Assembly (NCBI GenBank): GCA_047612385.1
Contig: JBLGAR010000106.1
Span: forward strand, 1-15,922
Origin: JBALVT01 sp047612385
GTDB lineage: Bacteria > Pseudomonadota > Gammaproteobacteria > Pseudomonadales > Halieaceae
Direction: 5' to 3'
DNA: 15,922 nt
Under the pieces are notes generated by a model. It made no database searches and was not told where the DNA came from. It saw nothing but the letters and a program-made list of their open reading frames with translations. Positions 1 through 7,326 of the stretch are shown here, one piece after another. A program made the translations under genes and the position numbers. Every line of letters begins with the position of its first letter. Within the stretch, counting starts at the first letter, position 1.

Positions 1-102
1 TATAGTGGTCCGAGTTACCCTCGTTGCTTCTCTCATCTGAAGAGAGTAGTTGACGAGAATGAACTTGCGTGTTTTCCGGATGTGATGCGCAGGTATGAAT
101 AG
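1..102 (+). CDS. 3' end of an unrecognised open frame (partial)
   Basis: Frame 1 is open from the window edge to a TAG at 100-102, giving a 33-residue tail that ends in DVMRRYE. It precedes liuC on the same strand by 53 bp, so it could be the C-terminus of an upstream gene. I do not recognise it: it does not look like the end of a methylcrotonyl-CoA carboxylase subunit, the usual upstream neighbour of liuC. An open frame of this length can occur by chance. Confidence 0.3.
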   Translation, partial: YSGPSYPRCFSHLKRVVDENELACFPDVMRRYE

Positions 103-111
103 AAATACGCA

Positions 112-129
112 ACAAGCCAGTCGGCTTGT
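112..129 (+). other. Perfect 7-bp hairpin upstream of liuC
   Basis: ACAAGCC (112-118) and GGCTTGT (123-129) form a perfect stem with a 4-nt loop. No T-run follows, so it is not a standard terminator. A competing pairing exists between AGCCA (115-119) and TGGCT (138-142), just before the ribosome binding site. The role is unknown and chance is possible. Confidence 0.3.
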
Positions 130-155
130 AGACCTGTTGGCTAGTGGAGAATATT

Positions 156-941
156 ATGAGCACTGTAAACTGTAGCGTCGATGGTTGCGGTGTAGCCACT
201 ATCACCCTAAACAATCCGGACAATCATAATGCCTTTGATGACGCCATTATTGCGCAATTGACCACAGCTTTTCAGTCTACGGCGAGTGACGAGTCCGTTC
301 GTGTTGTTATTCTCGCCTCAGAAGGCAAGAACTTTTCGGCAGGCGCAGACTTGAACTGGATGAAACGCATCTCCAGTTATGGCCGTGAAGAAAACCTCCG
401 CGAAGCCACCGCATTGGCCCAGATGTTGAAAATTTTGAATTTTATGCCAAAGCCGACCATTGCTCGGGTACAAGGAGTTGCGTTAGGTGGAGCGGTGGGC
501 TTGATCAGTTGCTGTGATATGTCGATTGCCAGCGCCAACGCCAGTTTTAGTCTAAGTGAAGTCAAAATCGGCTTAGTTCCGGCAACCATCAGCCCGTATG
601 TTATCAGCGCCATTGGCTCGCGGGCAGCTCGCCGCTACTTTATTACTGCGGAAAGGTTCAATGCCAATACGGCATTAAGGCTCGGCTTAATCAGTGAAAT
701 TGCGCAAAAAGATGATCTGGATAACACCATCAATCATTTTGTCGAACAGCTGTTAAGAAACAGCCCAGCGGCCATAAAAGCAACAAAGTCGTTGGTTTTT
801 GACGTTGCAGACCGCGGGATCAGTGAAGCTTTAATAGAGGATACATGTCAGCTTATTGCCAGCATCAGGGCTTCCGCAGAAGGCCAAGAAGGCCTCGCTG
901 CCTTTATGGAAAAACGCGACCCGACCTGGATTAAATCGTGA
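156..941 (+). CDS. liuC: Methylglutaconyl-CoA hydratase (enoyl-CoA hydratase/isomerase family)
   Basis: This 261-aa crotonase-fold protein most likely hydrates 3-methylglutaconyl-CoA to HMG-CoA in cytoplasmic leucine/isovalerate degradation. The motif FSAGADLNWMKR (residues 60-71) is typical of LiuC-type hydratases. The second oxyanion-hole segment is GVALGGAVGL (107-116). The catalytic-type Glu is E135 in LSEVKIGL. The residue matching the other Glu of classical crotonases is Gly (G115), which from memory of the family also occurs in bacterial LiuC proteins. A GTG at 144 is possible, but ATG at 156 has GGAG at 146-149 with 6-nt spacing, so I choose 156. The length is normal and the frame is intact. 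Partner genes of a liu operon (carboxylase subunits, HMG-CoA lyase) are not visible. IS sequence begins within about 12 bp of the stop, so the downstream part of the operon may have been lost. A different crotonase specificity cannot be excluded. Confidence 0.8.
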   Translation: MSTVNCSVDGCGVATITLNNPDNHNAFDDAIIAQLTTAFQSTASDESVRVVILASEGKNFSAGADLNWMKRISSYGREENLREATALAQMLKILNFMPKPTIARVQGVALGGAVGLISCCDMSIASANASFSLSEVKIGLVPATISPYVISAIGSRAARRYFITAERFNANTALRLGLISEIAQKDDLDNTINHFVEQLLRNSPAAIKATKSLVFDVADRGISEALIEDTCQLIASIRASAEGQEGLAAFMEKRDPTWIKS

Positions 942-952
942 GTATAGAAGCG

Positions 953-1002
953 TGTCCTGTGCCAAATACTAATTTCAAGCCGTGTCCTTCGCAAATACTA
1001 AT
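953..1002 (+). repeat. Tandem imperfect copies of an IS terminal sequence
   Basis: The stretch starting TGTCCTGTGCCAAATACTAA at 953 recurs 30 bp later as TGTCCTTCGCAAATACTAA at 983. The second copy is the left end of the adjacent IS element. The first looks like a leftover end of a second copy or a duplication of the terminus. A TTTCAAG string follows each copy (972-978 and 1011-1017). Confidence 0.6.
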
Positions 1003-2034
1003 CCAGAGAATTTCAAGCTGCGTCTTGCCACACATACCAATGATGAAACCCACCAACTCGCGGCAATTCGACTAATCAGTTCCCTATCGAAGTCTTCGTG
1101 GATACTTGACGATCAATTGGTGTATCTTTCTCGATTCCCAAATGAGTTCGATCATTATTATAGTAATCGAAATACCCATGAAGAACTTTTTTCAGATGAC
1201 GCTCATTCCAAACGATGACCTGATCAGTACATTCTCGTCGAATACTTCCATTGAGTCGTTCAACATAAGCATTTTGCCATGGGCTTCGAGGTGCCGTTAA
1301 TACTTCTTCGATACCCATTGCTTTAACGCGATGTTGAAAAACGCGACCGAAAATCCTGTCTCTATCCCGAAGTGAATCACCCGCCGCCGATCATGGCTCA
1401 GAACAACAAAGACAAATAGCATCTTAAAGCGAATTGTTGGTACAACCAGAAAATCGACAGCAACCATATCCGTCATATGGTTCTTAATGAAAGTCTTCCA
1501 GCCCTGTGATGGTGGTTTAGGATTACTTCGCTTAATGATTCCCGACACCGATCGTTCTGATATCTCAATACCAAGCTTCAGTAACTCACCATGGATTCTT
1601 GGGGCACCCCACAAAGGATTTGCTGAAGCTCATTTGAGCACGAGAGACTTTACTTCAGCATCCAATCTCGGTCTACCTAGCTTAGCTCCGCTGGATTTAT
1701 GTCGCCAATAGAGCCTAAAGGCCGTTCTATGCCAACCTATGACAGTCTCAGGCTGCACAATCACCAACAACTCTCTCCAACTTCGCCAAGTTTTGGATAA
1801 AACTCTCCAAAACAGCCTATCTCGTTCTTTCAAGGCCAGACGATTCTGGTTTCTCTGCAATACAATTAGCTGCTGGCGAGGAGCAAGATTCTCAGCCGCC
1901 AAATACGCAACAAGATTGAGCTTTCGGGCAAGCCGATTTCGCAATATTTGGATGAAAAACAACATCATGAGTCACTAAACAGGAAATGCCTGAAAGGCAA
2001 TGGTGACAAGCATTACAACTAATTGCGAAGGACA
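983..2034 (-). mobile_element. Insertion sequence with integrase-core transposase, about 1.05 kb, internally deleted
   Basis: The ends are a perfect 12-bp inverted repeat: TGTCCTTCGCAA at 983-994 and its complement at 2023-2034. They bracket a single minus-strand transposase pseudogene (1076-1968). No convincing target duplication is visible: the left flank ends ..CAAGCCG and the right flank starts GTAGTTG. The right flank runs directly into the middle of an IS3-type transposase gene, so this element appears to have inserted into it, and the other half of the target was later lost. The family is IS3/IS481-like by its transposase; I cannot fix it precisely. Confidence 0.75.
1076..1968 (-). pseudogene. 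Integrase-core (rve, DDE) transposase, broken
   Basis: Three minus-strand segments make one transposase. An N-terminal part (1968-1630) contains ENLAPRQQLIVLQRN and the IVQPETVIGWHR helix-turn-helix region. A middle part (1614-1297) contains WGAPRIHGELLKLGIEISER and the first catalytic Asp in VAVDF. A C-terminal part (from about 1365 to 1076) contains RDRDRIFG, LTAPRSPWQNAYVERLNGS with the catalytic Glu, and YFDYYNNDRTHLG. An in-frame TGA at 1628-1630 separates the first two. Between HDRRRVIHF and LRDRDRIFG roughly 25-30 residues expected in this family are missing and the frame changes, so an internal deletion removed part of the DDE core. The product cannot be active. Confidence 0.85.
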
Positions 2035-2037
2035 GTA

Positions 2038-2471
2038 GTTGTCGCCGATAATTGATTGCTTCGACCGGTTAGTTGTCTATTGGAACGCTGAAACGCGCCC
2101 CACCGCAGAGCTCGTAAACGACTTGTTAGATGATGCTATCGGTTCTCTTCATTCTAAAGAACATCCTATAGTTCATTCGGATAGGGGGCTCATTATCGAT
2201 GGCCTGGCTGGATTAGTAGAATGCGTGATGCTCAATTGACACGTTCTATGTCACGTAAAGGATGTTCGCCTGATAACGCAGTCTGTAAAGGTTTCTTTGG
2301 TCGCCTTAAGACTGAGTTTTCTATCCAAGAGATTGGAGTAAATCTACAGTAGAAGAATTTATGATAGAAATGGACAGATATATTCGGTGGTACAATCAAA
2401 AACGTCTCAAGCTGTCATTGGGCTCTAGAAGCCCTTCAGAATTTCGAATGAGTTTGGGATATGTAAAATAA
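2038..2471 (+). pseudogene. 3' part of an IS3-family (IS150-like) OrfB transposase
   Basis: The translation starts mid-domain at LSPIIDCFDRLVVYW, continues through RPTAELVNDLLDDAI and IVHSDRG (second catalytic Asp), then changes frame to AHYRWPGWISRM and SRKGCSPDNAVCKGFFGRLK (the usual catalytic Glu region, here CKGFFG where ACEGFFG is typical). A second frame change near 2330 leads to RDWSKSTVEEF, RWYNQKRLKLSLG and the SLGYVK terminus with TAA at 2469-2471. The 5' two-thirds are missing: homology begins just after the right end of the neighbouring IS (2034). Two frameshifts and the Glu-to-Lys change mean it is dead. The AT-rich segment to about 2530, ending GCAATTTAACA, probably holds the original right end of the element. 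Confidence 0.85.
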
Positions 2472-2602
2472 ATCGGTCCAAGATTATGACTGCACCCTCA
2501 GTGGGTCAGTTTTAAGTGCAATTTAACAGTATCCATTTGCCGATTCTATCAAGTCAGGCCGGTTAAGTTGGCAGTACCCTTATTTTTTATCAAAATAGAT
2601 CT

Positions 2603-3097
2603 TCAGAGCAGGTCTTCAAAAATGATTCGAGGTTCGTTCTCTAAAAAATAGTCGACATCGAGCTGATCTGCACGAACTGCATTAAGGGTTACCTCTTCAT
2701 ACATCCAATAATTATGGCCTCCCTCTTCGACTCCGTAACGCCAATTATATTGGCATTGAATCCACCCCATATTCAAGGGCCCGAGAATTTGAGGTTCTTT
2801 GCCTTTAGCCAAATACTCTAATACATCTCCCTCGGTGTCGCCGCAAACCTGAAACCGATCGAATCTAATGCGTCCGTCTTGCAGCACTGCAGTCTTTATA
2901 CGACCGGTTTCAAAAATGCTGGTTGGTATGTCATCTCCGTGCTGATCAATAATACAGGCTTTATTCAATACGAAATAAGCCGGCTCTGCGGCGATGATAC
3001 AGCGAATGGGTATCGCCGCACGTGCGCTCACATGTGATGGTGAACGCTGGCTTTTATCCCACTGCTTAATAATAACTTGAAATATCAACAGACTCAT
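2603..3097 (-). CDS. Unrecognised 164-aa protein
   Basis: An open frame of 164 codons starts at ATG 3097. I do not recognise the family. It is rich in acidic and aromatic residues, with MGWIQCQYNWRYGVEEGG around 109-126 and a strongly acidic C-terminus (DYFLENEPRIIFEDLL). There is no transmembrane segment. The N-terminal region is mildly hydrophobic (MSLLIFQVIIKQW) but lacks a clear cleavage site, and three cysteines are spread along the chain. The ribosome binding site is weak (GGTAAT upstream). The composition looks protein-like rather than random, which supports a real gene, but every neighbour is a pseudogene, so it may be cargo of a mobile element or itself truncated. Confidence 0.5.
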   Translation of the reverse strand: MSLLIFQVIIKQWDKSQRSPSHVSARAAIPIRCIIAAEPAYFVLNKACIIDQHGDDIPTSIFETGRIKTAVLQDGRIRFDRFQVCGDTEGDVLEYLAKGKEPQILGPLNMGWIQCQYNWRYGVEEGGHNYWMYEEVTLNAVRADQLDVDYFLENEPRIIFEDLL

Positions 3098-3239
3098 TAT
3101 GCATTACCAATATTTATAAGCCGTCGTTTCTAGAGCGAGCTTTAGGTGTGGTACTACTGTGATGTTCTCTATTTTCGGGCTTTACTGCCACATTCCGACA
3201 GGTTCAATTTTATGATAGAGCATAATTAATATTTATCTG

Positions 3240-4192
3240 ACCATACTCTAAATCAACTCATCTGTTAACTGATTCTGATAAGCCAGGAATCGCATTTTAA
3301 TAATATCCTGAACTTAATTTTCCAAAGATTATCCGAATTTTTTCACCACCTGAAATCACTTTTACGGATTTTTCACTATCGTGTTTTGAGAACAGCAATC
3401 TACCTAATACCGAGCGTATAGATTTCTCATCATCTTCTTCTTTACGCCATAGATTCATACAATCATACAATGATTTTCCATTTTCAAACTCATACGCATA
3501 ATCTTAAGCATAAAGACCTAATGTAGTATTCTGTGACCACTTAACCATACCACTACCAGGCTGGATAGCGCTTTCTAAACAGCGAAGAAGTTTAGATTTT
3601 CCGATCCCGCTTGGTCAAAAGATCGCAATATTCCTATCCATTTCAACCATTAAGTCAACGTCATGAAAGAATGGTTCTTCGCAGCGTTTATTCAGTCCTT
3701 TCACTTCCGAAATATTGTTGAATGATTTATTTTCTTGTTCGAAAACAATATACAGGTTTACACGACTTGATGGCTTAATATGCACTGACTCAATTTTACC
3801 TAGCTGCTTCTATCGGGACGTTGTCTGTTTTTCTTTTAAAGCATTTACGGAGAAGCGACTTACGAATTGTTGAAGTTCTGCAATCTTAACTTTCTTTTTA
3901 GCATTTTCACTTGAAAGCTGTTCACGAGATTGATTCGCTGCCGTCATATACTCATCATAATTTACGGGGAACATGCGTAACTCGCCATAAACTAAATCAG
4001 CCATGTTAGTACAAAAACTATTCAGAAAATGACGATCATGCGAGATGATTACCATAGTATTTTTTTGATTATTTATGGTTTTTTCTAACCATCGAGTGGT
4101 ATTAATATCGAGGTTATTAGTCGGCTCGTCTAGCAGTAGAAAGTCAGGGTTTGCACATAAAGCCTGTGCAAGTAAAACTCGAAGTTTCGAAG
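3240..4192 (-). pseudogene. ABC-F family ATPase (YbiT/Uup-like), decayed fragment
   Basis: Reading the minus strand from 4192: KLRVLLAQAL and DFLLLDEPTNNLD (first-domain signature end and Walker B), then MVIISHDRHFLNS (switch His), then the ABC-F linker with YDEYMTAANQ and FVSRFSVNALKEKQ. The second nucleotide-binding domain follows: a Walker A-like PSGIGKSKLLR preceded by an in-frame TGA, VKWSQNTTLGLYA followed by TAA where Gln is expected, and the signature VISGGEKIRIIFGK near 3320-3360. Past this the frame is lost, with a trace of LDLEYGQIN like the second Walker B region. ABC-F proteins act on ribosomes. Here roughly the first 170 residues and the C-terminus are missing, and at least four stops or frameshifts are present. 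It is AT-rich and abuts GC-rich hydrolase sequence at about 4193. Confidence 0.85.
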
Positions 4193-5207
4193 CGAATCCA
4201 AAACCAACGTCAGGTCAGCTATCACGGCCTTAAAAGCCTCAAAACTGGGCTTGTACGTGCCGTCCACCCGCACCAGTCCCCAGTGGATTTCCACTTGCGT
4301 CACGTCACCCTCGGGGATCTGCCAGTCTCGGTCGTTCAATAGGAAGTGGAAGTAGGCCGAAGCCCGTGCGTTCATTGAGTCGACCGGCGCGCTCGATACG
4401 TATTCGTCCTGGAGTGTTTCGTCCCAGCCTCCACTCGCGGGACCGGAGGGGTAGCCTGTTTCTAAGACGATTATCGGCTTGCCCAGTGCCCCCCCCGAGG
4501 GCGGACGCCGTCTTTACCGCATCAATCAGTAAATCGGACTGCAATGGTTCCGGAGAGAGATAGTTTGGATTGCATCCGAGGCCCACGGCATCCAGGTATT
4601 CGGCGTAGCGGGCTAAGGAGTCAGTCCAGTTCGGGTCGAAGAGGCAGGCATTGACGTTGTGGGTAGCTCGCGCGTTTGGCGAGCCGAGCTTGATTCCTCT
4701 AGACAAAGATGCTGGCACCTCGTTGCGAAACGCTTCCTCGAGCCAGGCGTCTCCCACCCTCCACCCCACGACCAGGTGCACATAGGTAATGTTCAGCTCG
4801 TTCTCGATATTCCACCAAGTGACCCGCTCCGGCGATTGAGAGTAGCGTCTCGAGGCGGCGGCGGCATGGAGCTCCAAATGTGCAAGGTAAGCTTCCCTGC
4901 CGATGCCTGTGTATTCCTGCGCCCGGTAACTGAGCTGTTGGGGCGCGATAGTCGCGGGGCCTTCCGGGCCTGAGATCTTCGGTGCGGCAGGAGCATCCCC
5001 AATCAGTGGAAGCGGCACGATGCCGACGGCAACAAGTTGATCCACCACGGCATCGAGCCAGCTCCAGTCTACTAAATCGTGAAAGAGACTGCCTGGACGT
5101 TCGGGGAAGGCGTAGTCTTCGATCCACTCGGGATTTGCGGATAACATGTCGCGCGTTAAATCCGTCGGCCGGTTGTCGCCGGCGACGCCAAATTCGCCAA
5201 GTCTCAC
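4193..5207 (-). pseudogene. Clan GH-A type glycoside hydrolase (TIM barrel), frameshifted and truncated
   Basis: From a GTG at 5207 the frame reads RLGEFGVAGDNRPTDLT (first barrel strand), a tryptophan-rich WSWLDAVVDQLVAVGIVPLP, and VTWWNIENELN, whose Glu fits the clan GH-A acid/base on strand 4. LFDPNWTDSLARYAEYLDAVGLG follows. At a run of eight C (4489-4496; G on the coding strand) the frame is lost. Removing one base restores ALGKPIIVLETGYPSG, whose Glu fits the nucleophile, then NARASAYFHFLLNDRDW and WGLVRVDGTYKPSFEAFKAVIADL, the usual end of such a barrel. It stops at about 4193 against ABC-F sequence. The frame is open upstream to about 5273, with no clear signal peptide or start. GC is visibly higher than on either side. 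The substrate is unknown, possibly a beta-linked glycan. Confidence 0.7.
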
Positions 5208-5469
5208 GTTATAAGCGGCATTAGCAACTCTGGTGGAGGATTCTCGCCACTTCGTAACCGGCGTCGGGTACGCTCAAAACTTCCCCCGGGGTGCTCCCCC
5301 TTTCACAACAAATCGCGCTATCAATGTTGCGCATAAAATTTTATAAGGTTCTATAAAGGCTCGAGGGTGTCCAAGCTCGGTTCGGCCAAGGTTCGGAGTT
5401 TGGTTTTGGTTTTGGTTTTGGTTTTGGTTTTGGTTTTCTCTTACCTTTCTTCGGCTTACTGACCCTCCG
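5208..5469. other. Non-coding gap between GH remnant and IS3 element
   Basis: The first about 65 bp continue the GH reading frame without a credible start. The rest shows no gene; it holds the GGTTTT array (5399-5437) and one copy of a degenerate repeat also found to the right of the neighbouring IS (5380-5396 and 5441-5464). Confidence 0.5.
5399..5437 (+). repeat. GGTTTT tandem hexamer array (6 copies)
   Basis: Six perfect uninterrupted copies of GGTTTT occupy 5402-5437, preceded by a partial TTT. The array is strand-asymmetric (G/T on plus, A/C on minus) and non-coding. Perfect copies imply recent expansion by slippage. Six GG tracts could in principle support a two-tetrad G-quadruplex. 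Confidence 0.95.
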
Positions 5470-5530
5470 TGTCAGGCTAGTTGTCGTGTCTATTTTATAT
5501 CAATATTTGGGGGGCGCTCAGGAATGAGCA

Positions 5531-5924
5531 ATGAAACACTATTCACAAAAACGAAAAGACGCGGTGCTCAAGCGGATGATGCAACCCGAGAATGCACCGT
5601 TGCCCATGCTAGCTGAGGAAACAGGTACCTCCAAGGTACCCCTGTATGATTGGCGAAAACACGCCATAGCGAAGGGGTTGGTGGTGCCGCAAGAAGGGAC
5701 TTTTTGCCGAGCAGATAGCCGCCTGGAAAGAGAACTTTCTCCAGGGTAATGCACGTGCAACGAATCAGTCCAAGGAAGAGAAGAGGCAAACACAACTGGC
5801 ACGCGGAGAGGTGAACCAACTCAAACGCGAATTGCGTCGAAAAGACGAGGCGCTGGCCGAGACCGCTGCGTTATTGGCCCTTCAAAAAAGATGCATGCAA
5901 TTTGGGGGAGGACGAGGACGAATG
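5531..5924 (+). pseudogene. IS3-family OrfA (helix-turn-helix subunit), broken
   Basis: It starts MKHYSQKRKDAVLKRM with a helix-turn-helix ending GTSKVPLYDWRKHA. After VVPQEG (about 5695) some 40 residues expected in the family are missing and the frame shifts to LFAEQIAAWKENFLQGN, followed by the leucine-zipper segment LKRELRRKDEALAETAALLAL. Near the 3' end the A-run at 5884-5889 and the G-run at 5914-5918 each seem one base short of the expected WGEDEDE-stop ending. As a result the zipper frame runs straight into OrfB instead of ending at a TGA overlapping the OrfB ATG (5922). Confidence 0.8.
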
Positions 5925-6974
5925 ATCGGCGCCCTGGATCGCAAGCGAGCAGTGAGACTGATCAAGGAAACGACGGATGCAGGAGAGCGCACTGCCAGTG
6001 CCTGCAGAGAAACGGGCATCTCGATGCGCACGTTTCAGCGGTGGACTCTAGAGGGCGAAGTGAGAACCGATGGTCGCCCCGATGCTGATCGCCCAGCACC
6101 CAAAAACAAGCTGACGCCGCAGGAACGTCAGGCTGTGCTGGACCCTGTCAACAGCACAGCCTATCGAAGTTTACCGCCTGGCCAAATAGTGCCTGCACTG
6201 GCAGATGAAGGACGCTATATTGCCTCTGAATCGACATTTTACCGGATACTGCGGGAGGAAGGTCAGCAACAACATCGGGGCCGCAGTCGGACACGATAGA
6301 ACTGGCCATTGAGTACCCATTGTGCGACGGGACCCGACGAGGTTTGGTGTTGGGACATAACCTGGTTACCCGGGCCTGCCAAGGGAGTTTTCTACTACCT
6401 GTCTCTGATCCTGGATCTTTACAGCCGCAAGGTGGTCGGCTGGGAAATCCATGAAGAGGAGTCTAGTGAACAAGCTGCGCAGTTGCTACGCAGAGCCTAT
6501 CTTCGAGAAAATATCGGTGGTGTATCGCTGGTGCTCCACTCCGACAATGGCAGCCCGATGAAGGATGCTTCGATGGTGGAGACCCTCCATCGCCTCGAAG
6601 TGGTGAAGTCGCACCGCCGGCCACGTGTCAGCAATGACAATGCGGATGCCGAGTCGATCTTCAGGACTTGTAAGTATCGACCAGATTACCCCTACAAAGG
6701 CTTTGCTATCTTGGGCGATGCCCGTACATGGGTGCTGAAGTTTGAGCACTGGTACAACACTGAGCAAAAGCATAGCGGATTGAAGTTCACGACACCGCAA
6801 CAGCGTCATTGCCGTGAAACCGATCATGTAATGGATAACCGCAAGATAGTCTACGAGGCGGCCAAGGCATCAAACCCCAGACCCTGGTCTCGAGGCATCA
6901 GGGACTGGGACCTGCCGGAGAGCGTCTAGCTGAACCCGGAAAAGGACATTGGTGACTTAGAGGTCGCCGCGTAA
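5922..6974 (+). pseudogene. IS3-family OrfB (DDE transposase), two nonsense mutations
   Basis: The ATG at 5922 begins MIGALDRKRAVRLI. SMRTFQRWT and SLPPGQIVPALADEGRYIASESTFYRILRE are typical of the N-terminal half. An in-frame TAG at 6297-6299 precedes THCATGPDEVWCWDITWLPG (first catalytic Asp), LVLHSDNGSPMK (second Asp) and SNDNADAESIFRTCKYRP (Glu). All three catalytic residues remain. A second TAG at 6927-6929 stands where family members have Trp (VWLNPE); the old frame then continues LNPEKD to TAA at 6972-6974. With OrfA also broken, the element cannot move by itself. Confidence 0.85.
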
Positions 6975-7136
6975 TTGGACGCGACAACTACTTTGACAAA
7001 CAGCGCTGACAAAACTGCCGAAACTCCCCACAACAAAGTTCGGGATAGGTTCGGTTTCGGTTACACTACGGCACTGTCAGGAGAAAAGGCCTTAGCTTTC
7101 TTCGACTTACTAAACAGGTTCGACATTCTCCCTGCT

Positions 7137-7182
7137 ACTTCTAATCGGCAGATCGAAAGTTCAAATCTTTCTGGGCCCACCA
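7137..7182 (+). other. 3' part of tRNA-Arg(UCU): attachment-site-like remnant
   Basis: A7137 is the last base of the 5' anticodon stem. The anticodon loop CTTCTAA (7138-7144, anticodon TCT at 7140-7142) is followed by the 3' anticodon stem TCGGC, variable AGATC, the T-arm GAAAG/TTCAAAT/CTTTC (7155-7171, perfect 5-bp stem), the acceptor 3' strand TGGGCCC (7172-7178), discriminator A and an encoded CCA (7180-7182). Each segment has canonical length. Upstream, no matching anticodon 5' stem (GCCGA expected), D-arm or GGGCCCA acceptor strand exists, so the gene is not functional. Tyrosine recombinases commonly use this anticodon-to-CCA portion as attB. A displaced 3' half marks the end of an integrated element distal to the restored tRNA, which predicts that element to lie to the left here. 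Confidence 0.8.
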
Positions 7183-7326
7183 TTTTGTTTATAACTCAAA
7201 GACTTATAACCGCGCAGAGCATCCGACTATGGGTGCGGACTCGTAGATTGGAGTCGGCGGGTGTATCGCGGCTATACAATGCAGTCTCCGGGACAATCTC
7301 GTCAACCCTCTTCTCAGGCACACACC

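Larger units (their letters stand above)
5470..6998 (+). mobile_element. IS3-family element, complete ends, inactivated transposase
   Basis: Inverted repeats of 21 bp at 5470-5490 and 6978-6998 match at 17 positions and share TGTCA at the tips and TAGTTGTCG internally. They enclose an orfA/orfB pair on the plus strand, for a total length of 1529 bp. No target duplication is evident: the left flank ends CTCCG and the right flank starts AACAG, so the flanks may have been rearranged after insertion. Confidence 0.85.

Noticed and set aside
4699..5127. 142-aa minus-strand ORF and several plus-strand frames in the GH region
   Set aside because: The high-GC sequence leaves many frames open. Their products are Arg-rich and without motifs, while the GH frame carries both catalytic motifs.
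5399..5437. CRISPR array
   Set aside because: The unit is only 6 bp with no spacers. It is a simple tandem repeat, and no cas genes are present.
7107..7182. Complete functional tRNA gene
   Set aside because: Upstream of the anticodon loop there is no pairing 5' stem, D-arm or acceptor strand, so only the 3' part is present. It also does not fit a tmRNA end.
7223..7257. Inverted repeat CCGACT...AGTCGG with an inner GACTC/GAGTC stem
   Set aside because: The stems are short and compete with each other, there is no T-run or conserved RNA pattern, and it lies in the glutaredoxin leader. It could be chance.
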